A stretch of 64,000 nucleotides of DNA, taken from positions 6,662,501 to 6,726,500 of the forward strand of contig NZ_CP074380.1 in the NCBI RefSeq assembly GCF_022695595.1, read 5' to 3'. Below, piece after piece: positions 49,005-58,531 of this stretch. The notes under the pieces were generated by a model. The model had not been told where the DNA came from, ran no database searches, and saw nothing but the letters and a program-made list of their open reading frames with translations. The stretch comes from Streptomyces sp. MST-110588 (GTDB taxonomy: Bacteria > Actinomycetota > Actinomycetes > Streptomycetales > Streptomycetaceae). The translations under genes and the position numbers were made by a program. The stretch's first letter is position 1. Each line of letters opens with the position of its first letter.

Positions 49005-49191
49005 CGGCAGGAGCCGGGCGCCGCGGGGCGCCGGTGAGCTGACGGTTACGGTTGCCGGGGTACGGCCTTTCGAGGACGTACCCCGGCTTCCGCGTACCCG
49101 GACGCTGTGCGTGCCCGGGCCGGACGCCGCATGTGACAGCGTTACAGCGTATTCAGCGTTACCGAGCCATACGTGTTGCAGGAGGACGTGC

Positions 49192-49818
49192 ATGACGATC
49201 AAGGACACGCCCGAGGAGTGGCAGGTCACCGGGAGCCGGACGCCGTTCGTGGGCAACAAGACCAGCGTCCGCACGGACGAGGTCGTCATGCCGGACGGCG
49301 CCGTCGTCACCCGTGACTACCAGGTCCACCCCGGCTCGGTGGCCGTGCTCGCCCTGGACGAGGAGGGCCGGGTGCTGGTCCTGCGCCAGTACCGCCACCC
49401 CGTACGGCACAAGCTGTGGGAGATCCCGGCCGGGCTGCTGGACGTACCCGGCGAGAACCCGCTGCACGCCGCCCAGCGCGAGCTGTACGAGGAGGCCCAC
49501 GTCAAGGCCGAGGACTGGCGGGTTCTCATCGACGTCTACCCCACGCCCGGCGGCTGCGACGAAGCCGTACGGATCTTCCTGGCCCGTGGCCTGTCCGACG
49601 TGGAGGGGGAGCGCTTCGAGGTCTCCGAGGAGGAGGCCGACATGGAGCTGGCGCGGGTGCCGGCCGAGGAAGTGGTGCGCGGCGCGCTCGCCGGGGAACT
49701 GCACAACAACTGTCTGGTCGTGGGCGTTCTGGCGCTGACGGCGGCGCGGGCGGGGGACGGGCTGGACGCGCTGCGCCCGGCGGAGGCCCCGTGGCCGGCC
49801 CGGCCGTTCCAAGCCTGA
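49192..49818 (+). CDS. Nudix hydrolase (ADP-ribose pyrophosphatase-like)
   Basis: A 208-residue hydrolase of the ADP-ribose pyrophosphatase group, splitting ADP-ribose or similar nucleoside diphosphates. The Nudix box appears as AGLLDVPGENPLHAAQRELYEEAHV: the catalytic R-E-L-x-E-E core is intact, but the final box Gly is His and one residue is added between the first Gly and Glu. The preceding RQYRHPVRHKLWEIPAG is typical of the group. ATG at 49192 has GGAGG. It lies 190 bp after pyrG, a conserved placement in Streptomyces. Confidence 0.92.
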   Translation: MTIKDTPEEWQVTGSRTPFVGNKTSVRTDEVVMPDGAVVTRDYQVHPGSVAVLALDEEGRVLVLRQYRHPVRHKLWEIPAGLLDVPGENPLHAAQRELYEEAHVKAEDWRVLIDVYPTPGGCDEAVRIFLARGLSDVEGERFEVSEEEADMELARVPAEEVVRGALAGELHNNCLVVGVLALTAARAGDGLDALRPAEAPWPARPFQA

Positions 49819-50038
49819 GGGACGCCGGATCCGGCCGCATGGATCTTCCTGTGTGCCTCGCCGGAGCTGGCCGGGTCCCCGCTCTGCCGTGCCGCACGGT
49901 TCGATCATGGTCTGCACCGGACGGGTGACCCGACCGCCCTGCTCCTCCCGGCCGGTGACGGATCGTGAACTACGCTCGGTCGCGTTCCCGTCGCGACCAT
50001 GGCGGGATCATCGGTGCAGGTAGGACGGGAGCGTGCCC

Positions 50039-52700
50039 GTGACGGAACAGGCGGTGGGCGGCGGGCGCGTCCCGCCGGAGACGACGGTGGGAGCCGGCCC
50101 GGCGGCCGGGGAGCGGCCGGAGCCCGGGCCGGGCTCGGGTGCGGCCCCGGGAGCGTCGCCCGGTACGACGACGGGAGCGGCAGCCGGTACGACCGCGGGA
50201 GCGGCGGCCGGGGCGGCATCCGCGGCGACGTCCGGGGCGGCATCCGCGGCGACGGCCGGGGCGGCCTGTGAAACGGCCTCCGGTGCGGCACCCGCCCCGG
50301 AAGTCTGCGCGCCCACCGGCGAGCCCGCACCCCCGGTCACCGCTGCGGCCCCGGCCCCCGTCGCCGCCTCGGCTCCGGCCGGCACCGCGCCCGCGGATCC
50401 GGTCGGCCCGGTCGTCACCGAAGCGGCCCCGCCCGCCACCGAGGGGACTCCTGCCGCCGTGACCTCCGCCACCGAGGCCGGCGCCGTTCCCCGTACCGCA
50501 ACGGTCACCGGAGCCGCCACAGTCACCGGAGCCGGCGCAGCCACCACGTCCAGCACAGCCACCACGGTCACCAAGTCCCCCAAGGAACGCCGCCCCGCCA
50601 CGTCCCCGGTCCCCGCCCCCGCTTCGCCCCCCACCGGATTCATCGGGCGGCACCGCGAGCTGAAGGAGCTGCGCTCCGACATCGAGCGCACCGGCCTGGA
50701 CACCCTCTCCGGCCGCAGGGGCTCGCGCAGCCGGGTCCTACTGATCGCCGGACGTCCGGGCTCGGGCCGTACCGCGCTGGCGGAGGAGCTGGCCCGGCAG
50801 CTCGCCGGGGAGTATCCCGACGGCGTGCTGCGGGCCCGGCTGAGCCTGCCCGGCGGCGGGCCCGCCCCTCTGGACCGTACGGCCGGTGAGCTGCTGCGCA
50901 GCCTCGGCGTCCCGGTACCGCCGGGGGCCGGCGACGACGAGCTGTCCGAGGTGCTGCGCACCGCCCTCGCCGACCGCCGCGCGCTGTTGCTGCTGGATGA
51001 CGCCCCGGGCGCCGCGCAGGTCGAACCGCTGCTCCCGGACGCCCCGGGCTGCCTGGTCGTGGCGGTCTCCGAGGGCCCGCTGACCGGTATCTCCGACGTA
51101 CGGCCGTGCACGCTCGGCGGCCTGGACGGCGCTGCCGCCGTCGAGCTGCTGGCCCGTTATGCGGGCCCGACCCGGATCACCGTCGATCCGTGCTCGGCGA
51201 AGTCCGTCGCCGAGGAGTGCGGCGGCCGGCCCGCCGCCCTGGTCCTGGCCGGCGGCTGGCTCGCCGCCCGCCCCAAGTCCTCCGTGGCCGATCTGCTCCA
51301 GGCACTGCGGGACCAGGGCGTGCCGCAGGACGGCCCGGTGGTGGACCGGCCGACGGTCCGCGCCTTCAGGCTCGTGTACGACACGCTGCCGCCGACCGCC
51401 GCCCGGATACTGCGGCTGATCACCCTCGCCCCGGCCGGTCTGGTCGACGCCCATACCGCCTCCGCGCTCGCGGGGTGCTCGGTCGCCGCCGCGGAGACCA
51501 CGCTGCGTGACTTCGTGGACCTGGGCCTGCTGCGTACGGAAGGGGAGCGGCCGGGCGAGGGGGCGGGCGGCCCGGAGTGCCCGCGGTCTCCGAGGCGGAC
51601 GCCGCTGGTGGAGCGGTCCGGCCGGACCGTCCCCGCGGTCCCGCCGGGGCTGCCCGCCGACGCCGCGCCCCAGCCGCAGTACCGGCTGCCGGGCTGCCTC
51701 CACGCCTTCGCGCGGGCGCTGCTCCTGGAACGGGAGCGGCCGGCCGAGATCCAGCTCGCCCGTGCGCGGATGCTGGAGCGGACCGTACGGCTGCTCCAGT
51801 CCTGCCGGGCGATGGGGGAGCCCGCCGACTCCCCGGCCCGCAAGAAGGTCGCCGGGCTGCCGCGCTCGCTGCGCTTCACCTCCTCGCGGTCCGCCGCGGA
51901 GTGGCTGGCCGGCCGGCGCTCGGCGCTGCTGGACGCGGCCCGGATCGCCGTCGCCGACGGTGAACTGGACACGCTGGACCGGCGGCTGATGGCGGCTCTG
52001 GTCCGGACCCTGATCACCCATCAGGGGGCGCAGGCCGCGGCGCCGGACCTGTACGGGCTGCACGGCCTGGTCCTGGAGGTCGCCGAGCGGCGCGGGCTGG
52101 CGCGGGAGGCCGCCGCCGCGCTGCTCAACCTCGGTGACCTGGACTCCCAGGCCGGGCGGACCGCGGACGCACTGGCCCGGTACCGGGCCGCGCTGGACGC
52201 CGCCCGCTCCGTACGGGACGCGGTGGCCGCCGGGCGCGCACTGGAGTCGCTGGGCGGCACGTACACGGAGCTGGGGGACTGGCAGCGGGCCGCCGACTGG
52301 TACGGGCGGGCGCTGGAGCTGCGGCTGACCCGGGGGAGCGGAGCGACGCCGCCCGGCTGCACGGCCGGCTGGGCGCGGTGCACACCTACGCGGCACGCTG
52401 GGGGGAGGCACTCAAGGAGTGGCGGGCCGCCGTGGGGGCGTACCGCAGGCTCGGGATGTGACGCAACAGGCACGGGCGATGGGAGAGGTGGCGCGGGTCC
52501 AGGAATACGCGGGACGCCCCAGGGAGGCCCGGCGGACCTGCCAGGAGGCGCTGGCTCTGGCGGGCCGGGTCGGGGACGGGCGCCTGGAGGCTGCGCTGCA
52601 GCTCAGGCTGGCCGACGCCTGTGAACGGCTCGATGACCCGGCGGCGGCCCGGACGCACCGCTACCTAGCGGAACGACTCCTCCTAGATCACCCTGAGTGA
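50039..52700 (+). CDS. STAND-type NTPase with TPR repeats (apparent frameshifts)
   Basis: A protein of about 887 residues after correcting two bases. Residues 1-190 are Ala/Pro/Thr-rich and disordered. An NTPase domain follows, with Walker A GRPGSGRTALAEELARQL and Walker B RRALLLLDDAP, resembling the AfsR/NB-ARC group. The C-terminus has TPR repeats (EAAAALLNLGDLDSQAGRTADALARYRAAL; AMGEVARVQEYAGRPREARRTCQEAL). No DNA-binding SARP domain is present. The frame breaks at the G5 run 52332-52336 and the GGG run 52453-52455, after which VTQQARAMGEVARV continues. GTG at 50039 has GGGAG about seven bases upstream. A signalling role is likely; the input is unknown. Confidence 0.8.
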
Positions 52701-52857
52701 CCTACGAAACCGCCAGTGCTTCCAGATGAGATTGATGCTTTGCAAGGCTAGACAACGAGAGATCCTTCAATAGACTGGCTGGGCCGCGGCTATCGCGGTC
52801 ACTTCCGGCATGCCTCGCATGTATGGATTTTCCCCTGCTAGCTCTCTTACAAGGACC

Positions 52858-53982
52858 GTGATCGACGTGAAGGTCGGCATCCCCCGCGAGGTCAAGAACA
52901 ACGAGTTCCGGGTGGCGATCACGCCGGCCGGTGTGAACGAGCTGGTCCGCCACGGCCACCAGGTCTTCGTCGAGAAGGACGCCGGCCTCGGCTCCTCCAT
53001 CGCCAACGAGGAGTACACCTCGGCCGGCGCCACCATCCTGGACACCGCCGACGAGGTCTGGGCCACCGCCGACCTGCTGCTGAAGGTCAAGGAGCCGATC
53101 GCGGAGGAGTACCACCGCCTCCGCAAGGACCAGACCCTCTTCACCTACCTCCACCTGGCCGCCTCCCGCGAGTGCACCGACGCGCTGCTGGAGTCCGGCA
53201 CCACCGCGATCGCGTACGAGACGGTGGAGACCGCGAACCGGCAGCTCCCGCTGCTCGCCCCGATGTCCGAGGTCGCAGGCCGCATCGCCCCGCAGGTCGG
53301 CGCGTACCACCTGATGCGCCAGGTCGGTGGCCGCGGTGTGCTGCCGGGCGGTGTCCCCGGTGTCGCCGCCGGCAAGGCCGTCGTCATCGGCGGTGGCGTC
53401 TCCGGCTGGAACGCCGTGCAGATCGCGGTGGGCCTGGGCTTCCACGTCACCCTGCTGGACAAGGACATCAACAAGCTGCGCGAGGCCGACAAGATCTTCG
53501 GCACCAAGGTGCAGACGATCGTCTCCAACGCCTTCGAGCTGGAGAAGGCCGTCGTCGAGGCCGACCTGGTCATCGGCGCCGTCCTGATCCCGGGTGCCAA
53601 GGCCCCCAAGCTGGTCACCAACGAACTGGTCGCCAAGATGAAGCCCGGAAGTGTCCTTGTCGACATCGCGATCGACCAGGGCGGCTGCTTCGAGGACTCC
53701 CGGCCCACCACCCACGCCGAGCCGACCTTCCAGGTCCACAACTCGGTCTTCTACTGCGTGGCCAACATGCCGGGCGCGGTGCCGAACACCTCCACCTACG
53801 CGCTGACCAACGCGACGCTGCCCTACATCGTCTCGCTGGCCAACAACGGCTGGGTCGAGGCGCTGCGCCGGGACGCCGCGCTGGCCAAGGGCCTGAACAC
53901 CCACGACGGCAAGGTCGTCTACCCCTCCGTCGCCGAGGCGCACGGCCTGGAGTCGGTCGAGCTGAGCTCGCTCCTGGGCTGA
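52858..53982 (+). CDS. ald: Alanine dehydrogenase
   Basis: A 374-residue NAD-dependent enzyme converting alanine to pyruvate and ammonia. The N-terminus [22 protein letters not shown], catalytic YLHLAASRE with His-Leu-Ala, the dinucleotide fold [20 protein letters not shown] and [24 protein letters not shown] are all standard. GTG at 52858 gives the usual I-D-V-K-V-G start; AAGGA lies just upstream. It is an individual transcript ended by the palindrome at 54046. Confidence 0.96.
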   Translation: MIDVKVGIPREVKNNEFRVAITPAGVNELVRHGHQVFVEKDAGLGSSIANEEYTSAGATILDTADEVWATADLLLKVKEPIAEEYHRLRKDQTLFTYLHLAASRECTDALLESGTTAIAYETVETANRQLPLLAPMSEVAGRIAPQVGAYHLMRQVGGRGVLPGGVPGVAAGKAVVIGGGVSGWNAVQIAVGLGFHVTLLDKDINKLREADKIFGTKVQTIVSNAFELEKAVVEADLVIGAVLIPGAKAPKLVTNELVAKMKPGSVLVDIAIDQGGCFEDSRPTTHAEPTFQVHNSVFYCVANMPGAVPNTSTYALTNATLPYIVSLANNGWVEALRRDAALAKGLNTHDGKVVYPSVAEAHGLESVELSSLLG

Positions 53983-54045
53983 AACGCTTCTCGGCTGTGA
54001 TGTTTCTCTTCCGGAACGTCAACGCCGCGCGTCAATGACGCACAT

Positions 54046-54077
54046 CCGGCCGGGCCTTGTCGACAAGGCCCGGCCGG
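54046..54077. terminator. Perfect 32-bp palindrome after ald
   Basis: A perfect inverted repeat centred at 54061/54062: the left arm is CCGGCCGGGCCTTGTC and the right arm its complement, with no intervening bases, so the RNA loop would be TCGA. There is no U tract. It lies 64 bp after the ald stop and about 280 bp before parA, and most likely terminates ald. Confidence 0.8.
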
Positions 54078-54355
54078 CCGCGTTGGCAACACGCCGGATG
54101 TCCGGCATGGACCGGGCGGTCCCCAACTCGCCGCGAACGCAACCCATTAACCGATTCGTACACCCTCGAAACATCGGGCTTGTGGTGCTGGCACCCTTGA
54201 CATCAGGCCGTTCGATTGCCGACACATCGGGCCGGGTCCGGTGGATTGTGTTGCTGCGGATGCCCGACACGCCATAGAGTCGCCAACCGTCGGCATGCTG
54301 CCACGCTGACCTATCGATAAGTTTCCTGGTCACATCCAAGGAGGTAAGACGACTT

Positions 54356-55519
54356 GTGAATGAGTCGACATTTTCTCCCGGAGGTGGACGACCAGGAGCG
54401 GTTGCACGGGGCCAGGGGTCCTCGGGGCTCAAGGCTGTCGGCTCCGTCGCTGTCCACACCTTCGCAGCCCATCAGAGCACGACCACGACAGCCCACCAGA
54501 GCATGGACGGCCATCACGTGAACGCCATGGCCGGCGACCAGGGCAGTGAAGATCCCGCCCGGCTCGCCGACTACGACGACCTGCCCGAGGGGCACTTCTA
54601 CGATCCGGACGCGGAGTACGAACCGGACCCCGAATACGCGGCCACGCTCGCGCCCGACGCCGCGCGCCAGCGCCGTGAGCGCGTCGGCCCGACCGGGCGC
54701 CCACTGCCGTACTTCCCGATCCCCGGGCCACTGACGGACCACGGTCCCGCCAAGATCATCGCGATGTGCAACCAGAAAGGCGGGGTCGGCAAGACCACCT
54801 CGACCATCAACCTGGGCGCGGCCCTCGCCGAATACGGACGCCGGGTGCTGCTGGTCGACTTCGACCCGCAGGGCGCCCTGTCGGTCGGCCTCGGCGTCAA
54901 CCCGATGGAACTGGACCTGACGGTCTACAACCTGCTCATGGAGCGGGGGATGTCGGCGGACGAGGTCCTGCTGAAGACCGCGGTCCCCAACATGGACCTG
55001 CTGCCCAGCAATATCGATTTGTCGGCCGCCGAGGTCCAGCTCGTCAGCGAGGTCGCCCGCGAGTCGACCTTGCAGCGCGCCCTGAAGCCGCTGATGGCGG
55101 ACTACGACTACATCGTGATCGACTGTCAGCCCTCGCTCGGCCTGCTCACGGTCAACGCCCTGACGGCGGCTCACAAGGTCATCGTCCCCCTGGAGTGTGA
55201 GTTCTTCGCCCTGCGCGGTGTGGCGCTGCTCACCGAGACGATCGAGAAGGTCCAGGAGCGGCTCAACCCCGAACTGGAACTCGACGGCATCCTGGCGACG
55301 ATGTACGACTCCCGGACCGTGCACAGCCGCGAGGTCCTGGCGCGCGTCGTGGAAGCCTTCGACGACCACGTCTACCACACCGTCATCGGCCGTACGGTCC
55401 GCTTCCCCGAGACCACCGTCGCGGGCGAGCCGATCACCACGTACGCGTCCAACTCCGTCGGTGCCGCCGCCTACCGTCAGCTCGCCAGGGAGGTGCTCGC
55501 CCGGTGTCACGCCGAGTGA
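54356..55519 (+). CDS. ParA-family ATPase (scpAB-linked)
   Basis: A 387-residue ParA/MinD-type ATPase. Residues 1-130 are a poorly conserved leader. The deviant Walker A is CNQKGGVGKTTSTINLG (about 139-155), followed by LLVDFDPQGALSVGLG and the conserved IDCQPSLGLLTVNAL. GTG at 54356 has a full AAGGAGGT nine bases upstream. It heads a conserved block with the ribbon-helix-helix-like gene and scpAB. This is a second ParA, distinct from the parAB genes near oriC in the genus; its role in chromosome organisation is inferred from the scpAB linkage. Confidence 0.92.
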   Translation: MNESTFSPGGGRPGAVARGQGSSGLKAVGSVAVHTFAAHQSTTTTAHQSMDGHHVNAMAGDQGSEDPARLADYDDLPEGHFYDPDAEYEPDPEYAATLAPDAARQRRERVGPTGRPLPYFPIPGPLTDHGPAKIIAMCNQKGGVGKTTSTINLGAALAEYGRRVLLVDFDPQGALSVGLGVNPMELDLTVYNLLMERGMSADEVLLKTAVPNMDLLPSNIDLSAAEVQLVSEVARESTLQRALKPLMADYDYIVIDCQPSLGLLTVNALTAAHKVIVPLECEFFALRGVALLTETIEKVQERLNPELELDGILATMYDSRTVHSREVLARVVEAFDDHVYHTVIGRTVRFPETTVAGEPITTYASNSVGAAAYRQLAREVLARCHAE

Positions 55520-56160
55520 GTCTGCCGGGAGCCGACGAACTGTTCCGCACCACCGGGGGGATGGCGCTGCAGTCGTCCTCCCCCCGCCGAGGGGCCAACG
55601 GCACCCCCGCGGGCGGCGAGACGCCCCGGGTACCGGCTCCCGGCGGCGAGCCCGACCCGGCGGCGGACGCGCCGCAGCCGGAGACCACGCCCCGCCCCCG
55701 GCAGCCGGCGGACGGCGAGACCCCCGGCACGCGGAGCGGGGAGAACGGTGCGGGGCCGGACGCGGGCACCGCCGCGCCGGTCGAACACAGCGGACGCGAG
55801 ACGGAGCCACAGGCACCAGCACAGACACAGGCGCCCAAGGGCCGCCGCCGGCAGGAGCCCGCCGAGAACGGCACCGCCGCCGCACCGGCCGCGGCCCAGC
55901 AGACGGGCCAGCCACGCCGCCGGGGCCGCGGCGCCAACCGGCGCCCCAGCGGCCGGGAGCGGCACGACGAGAAGATCACCGTGTACGTCTCCGCCGAGGA
56001 ACTGATGGACCTGGAGCACGCGCGGCTGGTGCTGCGCGGCGAACACGGCCTGGCCGTGGACCGGGGCCGCATCGTCCGCGAGGCGGTGGCCGTCGTCCTG
56101 GCCGACCTGGAGTCGCGCGGTGACGCCAGCATCCTGGTCCGCCGCCTGCGGGGGCGTTAG
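55504..56160 (+). CDS. Hypothetical protein with C-terminal ribbon-helix-helix-like segment
   Basis: A 218-residue protein overlapping parA by 16 bp, so translation is coupled. Residues 20-150 are Pro/Ala/Gly/Glu-rich and disordered. The last 65 residues look folded: DEKITVYVSAEELMDLEHARLVLRG then DRGRIVREAVAVVLADLESRG, a beta-strand and two helices as in CopG/MetJ-type DNA-binding proteins. It may be the centromere- or DNA-binding partner of the upstream ParA, as ParG-like proteins are for plasmid ParA. This fold call is inference. Confidence 0.7.
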   Translation: MSRRVSLPGADELFRTTGGMALQSSSPRRGANGTPAGGETPRVPAPGGEPDPAADAPQPETTPRPRQPADGETPGTRSGENGAGPDAGTAAPVEHSGRETEPQAPAQTQAPKGRRRQEPAENGTAAAPAAAQQTGQPRRRGRGANRRPSGRERHDEKITVYVSAEELMDLEHARLVLRGEHGLAVDRGRIVREAVAVVLADLESRGDASILVRRLRGR

Positions 56161-56534
56161 TTTCCGTCGGAGCCGAGGTGCCTGACGGCTGAGCCCCTGA
56201 CGGCTGCCCGACGGTGCCGTACGGCCTTTCAGGCGCGGCCCGCAAGACCCCACCGGCCGGTCCGGCAGTCCGGCCGGTGGTCCGGGCCGGTGATGCGCCA
56301 CAGCGGTCCGGACGGGTGGTGCGGGCCGGCGGTGCGCATCTGCGGCCCGGCCCGGGACCCGGGCCCGAGATCCCGTACGAGGTCATGCGGCGGGCCGGAC
56401 CGGACCGGGTGCGCGGCGGAGCCGAAGCGGCGGGATAGCCTGCGTCCCCGGCCGGGGCTGATCAGGGGAATCCCACAGCAGGCCGCGACCAGCCCGTAGC
56501 CCTCGGCACGGGGACCGCAGCACCATGGACCACG
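56161..56534. other. 374-bp spacer without a convincing gene
   Basis: The spacer between the ribbon-helix-helix-like gene and scpA is GC-rich with overlapping CCGGYCCGG palindromes (56255-56300 and 56330-56370), which could form a terminator for the parA unit. No open frame has a start and ribosome-binding site. The scpA promoter should lie at its 3' end. Confidence 0.45.
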
Positions 56535-57662
56535 ATGCCGACGACGGACGACGACGCGCCTTTTCCCCCTTCGCCTTCTTCTCCTCCCTCACCGCCCTTC
56601 CCTCCCCCCGCTCCGCCTGCTTCCCGTACGGGGCGCCGCGCGCTGGGGCGGGGCCCTTGGCCCGAGGATCCGCCGCCCGCTCCCACGGAGTCCGGCGCTC
56701 AGGCCGGTACCGCCGAGGACGCGAGGACCGGGGACAACGCGAAGACCGGGGACAACGGGAGGACTGGGGACGACGGGAAGACCGAAGGGGCCGGGGAGAC
56801 CGCGGAAGGGGCCGACGGCGGGCGGTTCACCGTACGGCTGGACAACTTCGAGGGCCCCTTCGACCTGCTGCTCCAGTTGATCTCCAAGCACAAGATGGAC
56901 GTCACCGAGGTCGCGCTGTCCCGGGTGACGGACGAGTTCATGGCGCACATCCGTGCCATGGGACCGGACTGGGACCTCGACCAGACCACGGAGTTCCTGG
57001 TCGTGGCGGCCACCCTGCTGGACCTGAAGGCGGCCCGGCTGCTGCCGGTCGCCGAGGTGGAGGACGAGGCCGATCTCGCCCTGCTGGAGGCCCGTGACCT
57101 GCTGTTCGCCCGGCTGCTCCAGTACCGCGCCTACAAACGGATCGCCGACATCTTCAGCGGGCGCCTGGAGGACGAGGCGCGGCGCCACCCCCGTACGGTC
57201 GGACTGGAGCCGCACCACGCCGAGCTGCTGCCGGAGGTCGTCATCGGAATCGGCGGCGAGGGCTTCGCGCGGCTCGCCGTGCAGGCGATGCGGCCCAGGC
57301 CCAGGCCGCAGGTGTACGTCGAGCACATCCACGCGCCGCTGGTGAGCGTGCGCGAACAGGCCGAGGTGCTCATGGCGAAGCTGCGGGAGGTGGGGGAGGC
57401 CGGTTTCGGTGAGCTGACCGAGGACGCCGGGGACACCCTGACCGTCGTGGCGCGCTTCCTGGCGCTTCTGGAGCTCTACCGGGAGCGGGTGGTGGTCCTG
57501 GAGCAGGAAGAGGCCCTGGGGGCGCTCACGGTCCGCTGGACGGGCGGAGAGGGGGCACGGCCGGTGGTCACGGACGAGTTCGACCGGGAGCCCGGCCCGC
57601 CGGCCCCGGACGGCGGGCCGAAGCAGCAGGAAGAGCGACGGGAAGAGGCGGAGCAGGCGTGA
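56535..57662 (+). CDS. scpA: Segregation and condensation protein A (kleisin)
   Basis: A 375-residue kleisin linking SMC heads and binding ScpB. The conserved domain begins at about residue 97, FTVRLDNFEGPFDLLLQLISKHKMDVTEVALSRVTDEF, and ends with the C-terminal SMC-binding winged helix (VVARFLALLELYRERVVVLEQEEALG). Residues 1-95 are Pro-rich then TGD(N/D)-reiterated, an extension common in streptomycetes. It overlaps scpB by 4 bp. Confidence 0.94.
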   Translation: MPTTDDDAPFPPSPSSPPSPPFPPPAPPASRTGRRALGRGPWPEDPPPAPTESGAQAGTAEDARTGDNAKTGDNGRTGDDGKTEGAGETAEGADGGRFTVRLDNFEGPFDLLLQLISKHKMDVTEVALSRVTDEFMAHIRAMGPDWDLDQTTEFLVVAATLLDLKAARLLPVAEVEDEADLALLEARDLLFARLLQYRAYKRIADIFSGRLEDEARRHPRTVGLEPHHAELLPEVVIGIGGEGFARLAVQAMRPRPRPQVYVEHIHAPLVSVREQAEVLMAKLREVGEAGFGELTEDAGDTLTVVARFLALLELYRERVVVLEQEEALGALTVRWTGGEGARPVVTDEFDREPGPPAPDGGPKQQEERREEAEQA

Positions 57663-58531
57663 ACGGTACGGACGAGACGTACGCGGCGGACGGGACGCAC
57701 AAGGCACAGGAGTCGTACGAGGCACGGGAGCCGCGCGAGGCATACGCGGCGGACGAGACGTACGGCGTCCCGGGAGCGGAAACGGAGACGGAACCGGCGG
57801 CCGGACCGGCGGCCGGAGCGCAGACAGGCGTACCCGGGGGCACCCCTGAAGCCGTACCCGGGACCGCCCCCGAGGCCGTGGCCCACAACGCCCCGGCGGA
57901 CCCCGAGGCGCCGCCCGCCGGTGCCCTCGCCGTCGCCGGGCTGCCCCTCAAGCCCGCGCTGGAAGCCGTCCTGATGGTGATCGACCAGCCCGCCACCGAA
58001 GAACACCTGGCCAAGGTGTTGCAGCGCCCGCGCCGTCAGGTCGCGCTCGCCCTGCGCGAGCTCTCGCAGGAGTACACGCGCCAGGGCCGCGGTTTCGACC
58101 TGCGGCTGGTGGCCGGCGGCTGGCGCTTCTACACCCGCCCCGAGTACGCGGACGCCGTGGAGGGCTTCGTCCTGGACGGCCAGCAGGCACGGCTGACACA
58201 GGCCGCATTGGAGACTCTGGCCGTGGTCGCGTACCGTCAGCCGGTCAGCCGTTCCCGGGTCTCGGCCGTTCGCGGCGTGAACTGTGACGGTGTGATGCGC
58301 ACACTCCTCCAGCGCGGCCTGGTGGAGGAGGCGGGGACGGAACCTGAAACAGGTGCGATCCTGTACAGGACGACGAATTACTTTCTGGAGCGGATGGGCC
58401 TGCGCGGCCTGGACGAGCTCCCGGAGCTGGCACCGTTCCTTCCGGAAGCGGACGCGGTCGAGGGCGACTCCCCGGAAGGTATCCCGTCGTTCGACGTAGA
58501 CGACAGCGGCGACTCTCAGACGGATCATTGA
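57659..58531 (+). CDS. scpB: Segregation and condensation protein B
   Basis: A 290-residue ScpB, the winged-helix dimer of the SMC-kleisin complex. The conserved part starts near residue 95: LKPALEAVLMVIDQPATEEHLAKVLQRP, then RLTQAALETLAVVAYRQPVSRSRVSAVRGVNCDGVMRTLLQRGLV, the most conserved segment. GTG at 57659 overlaps the scpA stop as GTGA. The N-terminal 90 residues are acidic low complexity. The stop shares one base with the next start. Confidence 0.94.
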   Translation: MNGTDETYAADGTHKAQESYEAREPREAYAADETYGVPGAETETEPAAGPAAGAQTGVPGGTPEAVPGTAPEAVAHNAPADPEAPPAGALAVAGLPLKPALEAVLMVIDQPATEEHLAKVLQRPRRQVALALRELSQEYTRQGRGFDLRLVAGGWRFYTRPEYADAVEGFVLDGQQARLTQAALETLAVVAYRQPVSRSRVSAVRGVNCDGVMRTLLQRGLVEEAGTEPETGAILYRTTNYFLERMGLRGLDELPELAPFLPEADAVEGDSPEGIPSFDVDDSGDSQTDH

